DNA from: Nocardioides limicola
Lineage (GTDB): Bacteria > Actinomycetota > Actinomycetes > Propionibacteriales > Nocardioidaceae
Length of the DNA stretch: 64,000 nucleotides
Direction of reading: 5' to 3'
NCBI RefSeq assembly: GCF_016827675.1
Contig: NZ_JAERJA010000002.1
Location: forward strand, 124,001 to 188,000
Below are positions 24,448 to 31,915 of the stretch, piece by piece (position 1 is the first letter of the stretch; each line of letters starts with the position of its first letter). A program made the position numbers and the translations under genes. The notes under the pieces are model-generated. The model did no database searches and was not told where the DNA came from. It saw only the letters and a program-made list of their open reading frames with translations.

Positions 24448-24935
24448 TGGTCTGACGTCACTCCTGACTGGGTCACCGACGTCTGCGCCGGGGCCACCGG
24501 CAGCAGCGGCTCAGCGAATCGGACGATGGTGGTGGCGGGCATCCGGCGATCCGTCACCGGCGCCTCAGCGGGTCCGGCCAGGGCGAGGAATCCGACGACG
24601 GCCGCGGCGCTCATCGCGCTGCCACCGGCCGCCACCATGGCGGCGTGCCGGCGCGGCCGACGCTCCGGGAGGCCGGGCATCAGCCGCACCTCTGCGGAGC
24701 TCGGCCCGGAGGCGCTGAGGGTGCTCATCAGGGTCGGCGGCGGTGGTGCCGGGGCACCCAGTCCGAAGCCGACGAGCTGGGTCTTCACCCATCCCTCACG
24801 CTCCACCTCGGACCAGCAGGTGCGGCAACCCTGGACGTGCGCCCAGGCCCGCTCCTCCTCGGCGGGCGGCAGTTGGCCGTCCAGGAGTGCGCTCACCCGG
24901 CTGCCGAGGTGACCGACGCTGATCGGGGGCGTCAC
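24444..24935 (-). CDS. rseA: Anti-sigma factor, RseA-like, ZAS domain
   Basis: A 163-aa protein with the zinc anti-sigma motif H33-x3-C37-x2-C40 (HVQGCRTCW) in the N-terminal third. It should bind SigE and release it on envelope or redox stress. A hydrophobic segment near residues 95-120 ([22 protein letters not shown]) may span the membrane. Overlaps sigE upstream and htrA downstream by four bases each. Confidence 0.88.
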   Translation of the reverse strand: MTPPISVGHLGSRVSALLDGQLPPAEEERAWAHVQGCRTCWSEVEREGWVKTQLVGFGLGAPAPPPPTLMSTLSASGPSSAEVRLMPGLPERRPRRHAAMVAAGGSAMSAAAVVGFLALAGPAEAPVTDRRMPATTIVRFAEPLLPVAPAQTSVTQSGVTSDQ

Positions 24936-25516
24936 CGGTCACCTCCCTGGCCGCTGACGACATCGACGGGTCCGGCGTACCGGAGGCGCCCGTCCGTGGG
25001 GGCGCGGTGCGCCAGGTGCTGGCGCAGCATCGCGCGCCCGCGGTGGATCCGGGATCGGACGGTGCCCAGTTTGGTGCCCATGATCGCGGCGATCTCCTCG
25101 TAGGTGAGTCCTTCGACGTCACAGAGAACGACCGCGGCCCGTGCCTCGGGGGGCAGGGTGGCGAGTGCGCGCTCGATGTCGTCGTCGAAGGTACGCATCG
25201 CGTAGGACTCCGCCGGCTCCGGCTGCACGGAGAGCAGCCGCTCCTCACGCTCATCGGTCAGCGCGGAGAAGCGGATCCGCTGGCGGCGCCGGGCCTGGTC
25301 CAGGAAGAGGTTGGTGGTGATCCGGTGCAACCACCCCTCGAGAGTGCCGGGCGTGTAGGAGTCCAGCGACCGGAAGGCCCGGACGAAGACCTCCTGGGTC
25401 AGGTCCTCGGCGTCGTGCCGGTCACCGGTCAGCCGCCAGGCCAGCCGATAGACACGCTCGGAGTGGGCGCTGACCAGCTCGTCCCAGCTGGGCTGGGCTG
25501 GTGGGGTGCTGGCCAT
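24932..25516 (-). CDS. sigE: ECF RNA polymerase sigma factor SigE
   Basis: A 194-aa ECF sigma factor: region 2 ([27 protein letters not shown], about residues 22-48) binds core and the -10; region 4 ([41 protein letters not shown], about 121-161) holds the -35 helix-turn-helix. Gene order O-methyltransferase (divergent)-sigE-rseA-htrA equals Rv1220c-Rv1223 of Mycobacterium, supporting SigE rather than another ECF. ATG with a GGAGGAGA site upstream. Confidence 0.93.
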   Translation of the reverse strand: MASTPPAQPSWDELVSAHSERVYRLAWRLTGDRHDAEDLTQEVFVRAFRSLDSYTPGTLEGWLHRITTNLFLDQARRRQRIRFSALTDEREERLLSVQPEPAESYAMRTFDDDIERALATLPPEARAAVVLCDVEGLTYEEIAAIMGTKLGTVRSRIHRGRAMLRQHLAHRAPTDGRLRYAGPVDVVSGQGGDR

Positions 25517-25591
25517 CTCTCCTCCTGGTGATCCGATTGCCGTCCTCCACTCTAGGAGACTGATCTGAGAAGACCCTGTGAGACCGCCGGG

Positions 25592-25604
25592 GGTTCACTG
25601 AACC
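25592..25604. promoter_or_regulatory. 13-bp palindrome between sigE and the divergent methyltransferase
   Basis: GGTTCA-C-TGAACC, perfect 6-bp arms about one base. It lies 76 bases upstream of the sigE ATG. A possible operator; no regulator can be named. Confidence 0.4.
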
Positions 25605-25681
25605 TCTGATGTTCAACGATCGCCGCACCCGCATTGTTCCGGCCGGTTCGCCCGTCGGGTCCGGTATGGTCGCGGCAAGAC

Positions 25682-25701
25682 GTGTCCCACCGGTGGGACA
25701 C
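25682..25701. promoter_or_regulatory. Perfect 20-bp palindrome in the methyltransferase leader
   Basis: GTGTCCCACCGGTGGGACAC is a perfect palindrome. A TATGGT hexamer (25665-25670) lies 11 bases upstream and a GGGAGGG ribosome-binding site begins 11 bases downstream. It could be a protein operator or, in RNA, an 8-bp stem with a CCGG loop just before the ribosome-binding site. Confidence 0.6.
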
Positions 25702-25722
25702 CACGGAGCCTGGGAGGGCGTC

Positions 25723-26367
25723 ATTCCCATCGCAGCCACCAGTTGGACGTACGCCGAGGAGTTCATCGCCGAGGACGACGTCCTCGCTGCCGCTCGGGCC
25801 AGCGCCGAGGAGGTCGGAGTCGTCCCGGTGAAGACCGGCGTCGGTGCTGCCCTGCGCTTCCTCGCGTCGGTGCTCGACGCTCGGGCCGTCGTCGAGGTGG
25901 GCACCGGGACCGGCGTGTCCGGGTTGTGGTTGCTGCGCGGCATGCGGCCCGACGGCGTACTCACCACGATCGACATCGAGGCCGAGCACCAGCGACTGGC
26001 ACGACAGACGTTCAACGACGCCGGCATCCCCACCCAGCGCGCCCGCACCATTCCGGGCTCCGCGCTGGAGGTGATGCCCCGGCTCACCGACGGTCACTAC
26101 GACCTGGTCTTCTGCGACGGTGACAAGCACGAGTACGGCGCCTACCTGGACGCTGCCCTCCGGCTCCTCCGGCCCGGCGGCGTGGTGGCCTTCGACAACG
26201 CGTTGTGGCACGACCGGGTGGCCGACCCCGCGCAGCGGGACGCCGAGACCGTCGCCATCCGCGACCTCGGCAAGCGCATCGCCGAGAGCGAGGCCCTGGT
26301 GCCGGCGCTGTTGCCGGTGGGTGACGGACTGCTGGTCGCCAAGAAGCTCTGGGTGCCCGAAGACTAG
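25723..26367 (+). CDS. SAM-dependent O-methyltransferase
   Basis: Class I methyltransferase of the COMT type, with motif I VVEVGTGTGVSGLWLL, acidic LTTIDIEAEH and DLVFCDGDKHEY, homologous to Rv1220c beside mycobacterial sigE. The frame is open from ATG 25609 (252 aa) and has ATG 25666, but homology begins near TSWTYAEEF, and the upstream part holds a palindrome and promoter-like hexamer. With GGGAGGG at 25712-25718 the likely start is the rare ATT at 25723 (214 aa); this is uncertain. Substrate unknown. Confidence 0.8.
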   Translation: MPIAATSWTYAEEFIAEDDVLAAARASAEEVGVVPVKTGVGAALRFLASVLDARAVVEVGTGTGVSGLWLLRGMRPDGVLTTIDIEAEHQRLARQTFNDAGIPTQRARTIPGSALEVMPRLTDGHYDLVFCDGDKHEYGAYLDAALRLLRPGGVVAFDNALWHDRVADPAQRDAETVAIRDLGKRIAESEALVPALLPVGDGLLVAKKLWVPED

Positions 26368-26418
26368 ATCTGATGGCGCGAGCGGGTCGCCTGCGGCGCC
26401 ACGCTACCGCGCGAGCGC

Positions 26419-26757
26419 TCAGGCGTGCGGAGTGGCTGTGAAGCCCTCCCAGCCCTCCGCCACGGCCACCACGGTGCAGGGCTCGATCAGGATCGGGGAC
26501 GAGCCGATGAGGACCGACCCCGGCGACTCGGCGGCGGTGGCGGCGAACGCGTTCTGGAAGTCCATCCGGGCCTCCTCGGTGGCGAAGACGTAGCAGCCCT
26601 CGAACCACTCGCCCGGCCGCATCCGCCAGGTCTTGAACCGGAGCCCGGTCATCCCGGTGAACTTGGCGTGCGACTGCGACTCCACGTAGGCAGCCAGTTG
26701 CTCCTCGACACCCTCCGGGGCGTCGGCGAGCGACCAGCGCACGGTCAGACCCTGCAT
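26419..26757 (-). CDS. YdhR-like monooxygenase-fold protein
   Basis: A 112-aa protein from ATG 26757 (MQGLTVRWSLADAPEGVEEQ). The pattern GLRFKTWRMRPGEWFEGCYVFATEEARMDFQ matches the small YdhR/antibiotic-monooxygenase ferredoxin-like fold: substrate-facing GxxxK-W, then G-x-Y-x-F. These act as dimers on aromatic or reactive compounds; true activity is often unknown. It starts two bases after the leucyl aminopeptidase stop, so shares its transcript. Confidence 0.7.
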   Translation of the reverse strand: MQGLTVRWSLADAPEGVEEQLAAYVESQSHAKFTGMTGLRFKTWRMRPGEWFEGCYVFATEEARMDFQNAFAATAAESPGSVLIGSSPILIEPCTVVAVAEGWEGFTATPHA

Positions 26758-26759
26758 GG

Positions 26760-28271
26760 TCAGCCTCCTGTCACGACGTCGAGTGGGGCGTCCTGCCCCA
26801 ACCACTCCAGCAGCAGGCGTGCCCCGAAGCCGGTCGGCCCGGTGGTCCACTCGTGCCACTCACTGGGCGAGTCGCCCGCGGACGCCACGTCCAGATGCAC
26901 CCACGGTACGCCGTCGGTGAAGGGCTGCAGGAAGAGCGCGGCGGTGATCGCGCCGGGCCCGCCGCCGGCGTTGTCGGCGTCGGCGATCTTGCTGGCGATC
27001 CGATCCGCGTACACCGAGGCCAACGGCATCCGCCACACCGGCTCGCCGGCGGCGGTGCCAGCCGCGGAGATCAGGTCGGCGACCCCGTCATCGGTGGCGA
27101 AGAAGCCGCCCGTCCGTTGACCCAGCGCCACCTTCATGGCGCCGGTCAGGGTGGCCACGTCCACCATCAGGTCGGGCTTGATCTCGGCGGCGGCATAGGC
27201 CAACGCATCGGCCATCACCAGGCGGCCCTCGGCGTCGGTGTTGGTCACCTCGCTGGTGCGGCCGCCGTAGTGTCGGATCACGTCGCCGGGCCGCATCGCG
27301 TCGCCGCTGATGGCGTTCTCGGCGGCGGCGACCAGGCCGGTGACCTTGACCGGGCAACCGACCTCGGCGAGCGCGGCCAGCACCGCCAGCACGATGCCGC
27401 CACCGGTCATGTCCCGCTTCATGGTGGCCATCGCCTCGGCAGGCTTGATGGAGAGGCCGCCGGTGTCGAAGGTGATGCCCTTGCCGACGAGCACCAGATG
27501 CGGCGTACGCCGGGTCGCGCCGACCGGTGTGTAGTCGAGTCGGATCAGCCGTGGCGGCGTCGCCGAGGCGCGGCCGACGGCAGCGATGCCACCGAACCCC
27601 TCCTCGGTCAGTGCCTGCTCGTCCCAGACGCGGAACTCCAGTCCGGCGTCGGCTGCGATCACCGCGGCCTGCTCCGCGAGCCAGCCCGGGTTCTTCACCT
27701 GCGAGGGGACCGTCGCCAACAGTCGGGCGCGCCAGCTCGCGTGGCCGATGGCCACCGCGGTCGGCAGCTCGGCCGCAGCCTGGTCGGAGAGACCGATCAG
27801 GCGCACCTCGCCGAGCCGGCGGGGGCCGTCGTTCGTGCTGCGCCAGTCGAAGGAGAAGGCAGCGAGCATCGCGCCGGCCACGAAGGCCCGCACCTGCTCG
27901 GGTCCGTCGACGACGGTGGTGGCCACCGAGGCGCGTCGCTGCGGGTGTCGGTCGACGACGGCGCGAGCGAGCGCGGCGCCGGCTCGGCGCAGCGAGTGCG
28001 CGGACCCATCGCCCAGGCCGACCAGCACCAGCCAGCGGACCGGGCCCTCGGGGAGTGGATGGGCGAACGCCTCACCGACCTTGCCGGTCGCGCCGTACAG
28101 GGCAGCCAGGGCTGCGGCGTCGACGTCTCCGGCCGGGTCGACGACGGGGCCGTCGGCGCCAGGACGCACACCGATCGCCCACACGTCGACGTCAGTCGAG
28201 GTGAGTGGACCGTCAGCAGCGTGGAACTGAGGTGGCGGGGGTTGGGCTGGCAGCAGGTCGGATCCGAGCAC
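26760..28271 (-). CDS. pepA: Leucyl aminopeptidase, M17 family
   Basis: A 503-aa cytosolic aminopeptidase. The M17 signature NTDAEGRLVMADAL (about residues 341-354) and metal ligands in VGKGITFDTGGLSIKP and MKRDMTGGG are intact, so two-metal catalysis is expected. The start is GTG at 28271 (MLGSDLLP). The C-terminal catalytic part is normal; the N-terminal macro-like half is diverged as usual. Confidence 0.93.
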   Translation of the reverse strand: MLGSDLLPAQPPPPQFHAADGPLTSTDVDVWAIGVRPGADGPVVDPAGDVDAAALAALYGATGKVGEAFAHPLPEGPVRWLVLVGLGDGSAHSLRRAGAALARAVVDRHPQRRASVATTVVDGPEQVRAFVAGAMLAAFSFDWRSTNDGPRRLGEVRLIGLSDQAAAELPTAVAIGHASWRARLLATVPSQVKNPGWLAEQAAVIAADAGLEFRVWDEQALTEEGFGGIAAVGRASATPPRLIRLDYTPVGATRRTPHLVLVGKGITFDTGGLSIKPAEAMATMKRDMTGGGIVLAVLAALAEVGCPVKVTGLVAAAENAISGDAMRPGDVIRHYGGRTSEVTNTDAEGRLVMADALAYAAAEIKPDLMVDVATLTGAMKVALGQRTGGFFATDDGVADLISAAGTAAGEPVWRMPLASVYADRIASKIADADNAGGGPGAITAALFLQPFTDGVPWVHLDVASAGDSPSEWHEWTTGPTGFGARLLLEWLGQDAPLDVVTGG

Positions 28272-28273
28272 AA

Positions 28274-28441
28274 TCAGCCGACGACGCCCTTGAGGGCGTC
28301 GCCCAGTGCGCCGGCTTCCTCGGCGTTGAGCTCGACCACGAGGCGGCCGCCGCCCTCGAGCGGGACGCGCATCACGATGCCGCGTCCTTCCTTGGTGACC
28401 TCCAGCGGACCGTCGCCCGTCCGCGGCTTCATCGCCGCCAT
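28274..28441 (-). CDS. DUF3117 family protein
   Basis: A 55-aa protein, MAAMKPRTGDGPLEVTKEGR ... AGALGDALKGVVG, nearly invariant across actinobacteria (Rv1211 type). An AAGGGAAGAGG site precedes the ATG at 28441. Its function is unknown; its place between the LOG/dapE side and the sigE side matches mycobacteria. The aminopeptidase gene starts three bases downstream. Confidence 0.92.
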   Translation of the reverse strand: MAAMKPRTGDGPLEVTKEGRGIVMRVPLEGGGRLVVELNAEEAGALGDALKGVVG

Positions 28442-28561
28442 CCGCGTACCTCTTCCCTTTGTCGTGGCTGATGCCAAGCGGCCGTGACGGCCGCGACGCT
28501 CACCATTATCCCCCATGCCTCGTGACGTCGCCCACACGGACCCCTGTCAGACTCGTCTCCC

Positions 28562-29380
28562 ATGAACGACTCCCCCACCTCCAGCAACACATCCGCGCCA
28601 CTGCTCGTGGACATCTCCGACGGTGTCGCGACGCTCACCCTGAACCGCGCGGACGCCATGAACGGCCTCGACATCGCCACCAAGGACGCGCTCGTCGCCG
28701 CCACCGCCCGGGTCGCCGCCGACGACGAGGTGCGCTGCGTGGTGCTGACCGGCTCCGGGCGTGCCTTCTGCGTCGGCCAGGACCTCAAGGAACACGTGCA
28801 GTTGCTGGAGTCGGGCAGCTCCGAGGAGCTCTTCACGACCGTGGAACGGCACTACAACCCGATCGTGCACACGTTGCTGACCATGCCGAAGCCGGTGATC
28901 GCTGCGGTGAACGGGGTCGCGGCTGGGGCCGGAGCGAGTCTCGCCTTCGCCTGCGACCTCAGGATCGTCGCGGACACGGCCGGCTTCAACCTGGCGTTCG
29001 CGGGTGTGGCCCTGTCCTGCGACACGGGCGCCTCGTGGACCCTGCCGCGTCTGGTGGGGCGGGCCAAGGCCATGGAGCTGTTGCTGCTGCCGGAGACGAT
29101 CGGCGCGACCGCTGCCGCCGACCTGGGGCTGGCCACTCGGGTGGTGCCCGCGGCCGAACTCGCTGGGACGGTGCGCGAGTTGGCCGTCCGGTTGGCGGCC
29201 GGACCGACGATGGCGTACGCCGGGATCCGCCGCTCGGTGGAACACTCGGCGTCGACCAGCTTCGCCGAGGCGTTGGGTTTCGAGGCCGAGATGATGCGGC
29301 TCACCGGGGCCAGCGACGACCACCGTCGGGCCGTGGACGCGTTCCTGGCCAAGGAGAAGCCGGAGTTCCGCGGCCGCTAG
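28562..29380 (+). CDS. Enoyl-CoA hydratase/isomerase family protein
   Basis: A 272-aa crotonase-fold enzyme. The oxyanion hole segments are TGSGRAFCVGQDLKEH (about 62-77) and GVAAGAGASLAFACDLRI (about 118-135). Position of the catalytic acids (two Glu in true hydratases) is not conserved here (GASWTLPRLVG follows), so the exact reaction is open; similar genes act in fatty acid or phenylacetate degradation. The ATG lies eight bases after a CAGACT hexamer with no ribosome-binding site. Single gene. Confidence 0.85.
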   Translation: MNDSPTSSNTSAPLLVDISDGVATLTLNRADAMNGLDIATKDALVAATARVAADDEVRCVVLTGSGRAFCVGQDLKEHVQLLESGSSEELFTTVERHYNPIVHTLLTMPKPVIAAVNGVAAGAGASLAFACDLRIVADTAGFNLAFAGVALSCDTGASWTLPRLVGRAKAMELLLLPETIGATAAADLGLATRVVPAAELAGTVRELAVRLAAGPTMAYAGIRRSVEHSASTSFAEALGFEAEMMRLTGASDDHRRAVDAFLAKEKPEFRGR

Positions 29381-29430
29381 GGCAGCTCGGACCGCCGGTA
29401 GCGGCTCCTCGGATTCAGGCCACTGCGGGT

Positions 29431-29850
29431 TCAGACCAGTGCGGTCAGGTAGGCCCAGGTGAAGACGCCGACGCCGACCAGCATGCCCAGGTGGGCGAGC
29501 AGGGAGAGCCCGGGGCCGTCGCTCCAACTGTCCGACACCGACTCGGACGCGTGCCGGCCGCGGCTCGGCAGCCAGCGCAGCAGGATCAGCAGCCCGGCGA
29601 GAGTGACCACCCACCAGGCCCCGATGGCCACCACCCCGACGATGGGGTCGGCGAACACGGAGTCATCCGGCGCGACGAGGTAGCTCACCCACGTCGCCAG
29701 CGCGATGACCCCGAAGACCGTGTGGACGCCGGGGAGGAGACTGCCCACCCGATGGTGCCCGGCACCCTGACCGCCGGAGAGGCGGACCCGGGTCAGCACC
29801 ACGACCAACGCGGCCAGCGCGGTCAGCACATAGACGATCTCGATGGACAT
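29431..29850 (-). CDS. Small four-helix membrane protein
   Basis: A 139-aa integral membrane protein, ATG at 29850. Four hydrophobic segments lie at about 3-20, 41-60, 69-91 and 116-137, with a Ser/Asp-rich loop (ASESVSDSWSDG) between the third and fourth. I do not recognise a family. It is 15 bases downstream of a 44-aa ORF and the LOG gene on the same strand. Confidence 0.7.
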   Translation of the reverse strand: MSIEIVYVLTALAALVVVLTRVRLSGGQGAGHHRVGSLLPGVHTVFGVIALATWVSYLVAPDDSVFADPIVGVVAIGAWWVVTLAGLLILLRWLPSRGRHASESVSDSWSDGPGLSLLAHLGMLVGVGVFTWAYLTALV

Positions 29851-29865
29851 TATGGGAAGTCTGCC

Positions 29866-30000
29866 TCAGTCAGGGGTCTGGACACCACTAGTGGCGTCTG
29901 TCAGCGCGTCGTCGGGGCCGGTCATCGGTGCGCCCCTTCCGGACGCGAAGACGGCGGCGGCCAGGATCGCGGCCACCACGGCGGCACAGAACCACATCAT
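29866..30000 (-). CDS. 44-aa single-pass membrane peptide coupled to the LOG gene
   Basis: The ATG at 30000 overlaps the LOG-protein stop (ATGA). The peptide MMWFCAAVVAAILAAAVFAS forms a membrane helix, followed by a short polar tail (GRGAPMTGPDDALTDATSG). In many actinobacteria a longer DivIVA-domain protein with a similar N-terminal helix occupies the neighbourhood of DUF3117; this could be a shortened relative. That link is inference. Confidence 0.5.
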   Translation of the reverse strand: MMWFCAAVVAAILAAAVFASGRGAPMTGPDDALTDATSGVQTPD

Positions 30001-30743
30001 CGGCCGCTGGCCCTGGTGGCCCGGGACTCCACCATCAGCTGCACCGCCTCGTCGGGATCGTCGGTGACGATCAGCGAATCGACGTCGTGGGCGCTGATCT
30101 TGCCCTCCGCCTGCAGGGTGCCGCGCATCCAGTCGATCAGGCCCTGCCAATAGTCCACGCCCATCAGCACGATCGGGAACCTCGTGACCTTGCCGGTCTG
30201 GGCCAGGGTCATCGCCTCGAAGAGCTCGTCCAGGGTGCCCAGTCCCCCCGGCAGGACGATGAACCCCTGGGAGTACTTGACGAACATCGTCTTGCGGACG
30301 AAGAAGTAGCGGAAGTTGATGCCCTTGTCGACCCAGGGGTTGAGGGCGTCCTCGAAGGGCAGTTCGATGCCGAGCCCGATACTCACACCACCCGCCTCGG
30401 AGGCGCCCTTGTTCGCCGCCTCCATCGCGCCGGGGCCACCGCCGGTGATGACGGCGAAGCCTGCCTCGACCAGCGACCGTCCCAGCCCCTCAGCCATCTG
30501 GTACTCGCCGTGACCGGCGGCGGTGCGCGCTGATCCGAAGACGGCGATGGCCGGCCCGACCTCGGCCAGTCCCCCGAAGCCTTCGACGAACTCGGCCTGG
30601 ATCCGCATCACCCGCCACGGGTCGGTGTGCACCCATTCGCTGGCGCCGCGGGAGTCCAGCAGTCGCTGGTCCATGGTGGTGCCGTCGACCTGGCTGCGTC
30701 GCAGCCTCTCCGGACCGCGCTGCTTCTCGGGACCCTGACTCAT
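29997..30743 (-). CDS. LOG family protein (TIGR00730), putative cytokinin riboside 5'-monophosphate phosphoribohydrolase
   Basis: A 248-aa Rossmann-like protein with both LOG motifs: GGGPGAMEAANKGA and PGGLGTLDELFEAM. Homologues hydrolyse nucleoside monophosphates to free base and ribose phosphate; the mycobacterial Rv1205 makes cytokinins. The ATG at 30743 overlaps the dapE stop (ATGA), the same order as in mycobacteria. Confidence 0.9.
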   Translation of the reverse strand: MSQGPEKQRGPERLRRSQVDGTTMDQRLLDSRGASEWVHTDPWRVMRIQAEFVEGFGGLAEVGPAIAVFGSARTAAGHGEYQMAEGLGRSLVEAGFAVITGGGPGAMEAANKGASEAGGVSIGLGIELPFEDALNPWVDKGINFRYFFVRKTMFVKYSQGFIVLPGGLGTLDELFEAMTLAQTGKVTRFPIVLMGVDYWQGLIDWMRGTLQAEGKISAHDVDSLIVTDDPDEAVQLMVESRATRASGR

Positions 30744-31813
30744 CGCGCCTCTCCTCCCAGCCAACGCCGCAGCGTGTCGCGGCAACGGACGATCTCCTCG
30801 ACGTGCACGCGCTCGTCGGCCTTGTGGGCCAACAGTGGGTCACCGGGGCCGTAGTTGACGGCGGGAACCCCCAGCGCGGAGAAGCGCGACACATCGGTCC
30901 AGCCGAACTTGGGGTTCACCGCCCCGCCGACCTCGGCGACGAACTCGGCGGCGGCGGGGACCGACAACCCCGGCAGCGCCCCGGGAGCGGAGTCGGTGAC
31001 GGTCACCTCGTAGCCGGCGAAGAAGTCACGGACGTGGGCCTCCGCCTCGGCCACACTGCGGTCGGGGGCGAATCGGTAGTTGACGCTGATCACGCACTCA
31101 TCGGGCACCACGTTGCCGGCGACGCCGCCGGTGATGAACACGGCGTTGAGGCCCTCGTGGTAGGTGAGTCCGTCGATCACCGGCCGGCGTGGTTCGTACT
31201 CCGCGAGCCTGGCCAGCAGTCCGCCGGCAGCATGGATCGCGTTGACACCCATCCAGGCACGCGCCGAATGTGCCCGCTCGCCACGCGTGCGTACGTCGAC
31301 CCGCAGGGTGCCCTGACAGCCGGCTTCGATGCCGGCGTTGGAAGGCTCCATCAGGATCGCGAAATCTGCCTGCATCGCGGCCGGATCGGTCTCGGCGAGC
31401 TTGCGCAGCCCGTTGTGTTCGGCGGCGACCTCTTCGGCGTCGTACAGCAGGTAGGTGACGTCGCGATCGGGGTCGGCCACCGTCGCGGCGAGGTTGAGGA
31501 TGACCGCGACGCCGCCCTTCATGTCCACACTGCCGAGTCCGTGCAGGACGCCCGCCTCGAGGCGGGACGGCAGGTTCCCGTTCACCGGCACGGTGTCCAG
31601 GTGCCCCGCGATCACCACCCGGTCCGGGTGTCCGCGGTCGGTGCGCGCCACGATCGTGTGCCCGTGTCGGGTCACCTGGAGGTGGGCGCAGTCGCGCAGC
31701 GCCGTCTCCACGGCATCGGCGATGACGGCTTCATGGTGGCTCACCGACTCGATGTCGACCAGGGCCTGAGTGAGCTCGACGACATCGCCCGCGAGATCGA
31801 GTGTGGGAATCAC
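30740..31813 (-). CDS. dapE: Succinyl-diaminopimelate desuccinylase
   Basis: A 357-aa M20 metallohydrolase releasing succinate from N-succinyl-LL-diaminopimelate in lysine and peptidoglycan synthesis. Zinc ligands are seen in AGHLDTVPVNG (His), GSVDMKGG (bridging Asp) and YDAEEVAAEHNG (base Glu and ligand Glu). Start GTG 31813 is chosen; TTG 31825 adds four residues. The gene is coupled to the LOG gene. DapD and DapC lie within 9 kb on the other side of ileS. Confidence 0.92.
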   Translation of the reverse strand: MIPTLDLAGDVVELTQALVDIESVSHHEAVIADAVETALRDCAHLQVTRHGHTIVARTDRGHPDRVVIAGHLDTVPVNGNLPSRLEAGVLHGLGSVDMKGGVAVILNLAATVADPDRDVTYLLYDAEEVAAEHNGLRKLAETDPAAMQADFAILMEPSNAGIEAGCQGTLRVDVRTRGERAHSARAWMGVNAIHAAGGLLARLAEYEPRRPVIDGLTYHEGLNAVFITGGVAGNVVPDECVISVNYRFAPDRSVAEAEAHVRDFFAGYEVTVTDSAPGALPGLSVPAAAEFVAEVGGAVNPKFGWTDVSRFSALGVPAVNYGPGDPLLAHKADERVHVEEIVRCRDTLRRWLGGEAR

Positions 31814-31861
31814 GGAGCCAGTCAACCATCCCCGTCCAGTGGACGGCCTGGTGACTCCGCT

Positions 31862-31906
31862 CGGCGGTCGAGTGCCGCCGAGCCTGCGAGGCGGTGTATC
31901 GAGACC
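31862..31906. repeat. Palindromic repeat element, intergenic copy
   Basis: Lies between the ileS stop and dapE. On the minus strand it runs GGTCTCGATACACC ... GGCACTCGACC, about 41 bases from end to end. The same ends and spacing occur inside ileS (33941-33982). The flanking GCTCGGCGG (31859-31867) pairs perfectly with CCGCCGAGC (31875-31883), so it can form a hairpin 33-57 bases beyond the ileS stop. This type of dispersed REP-like element is common in related actinobacteria. Confidence 0.75.
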
Positions 31907-31915
31907 CCGCCCGGG

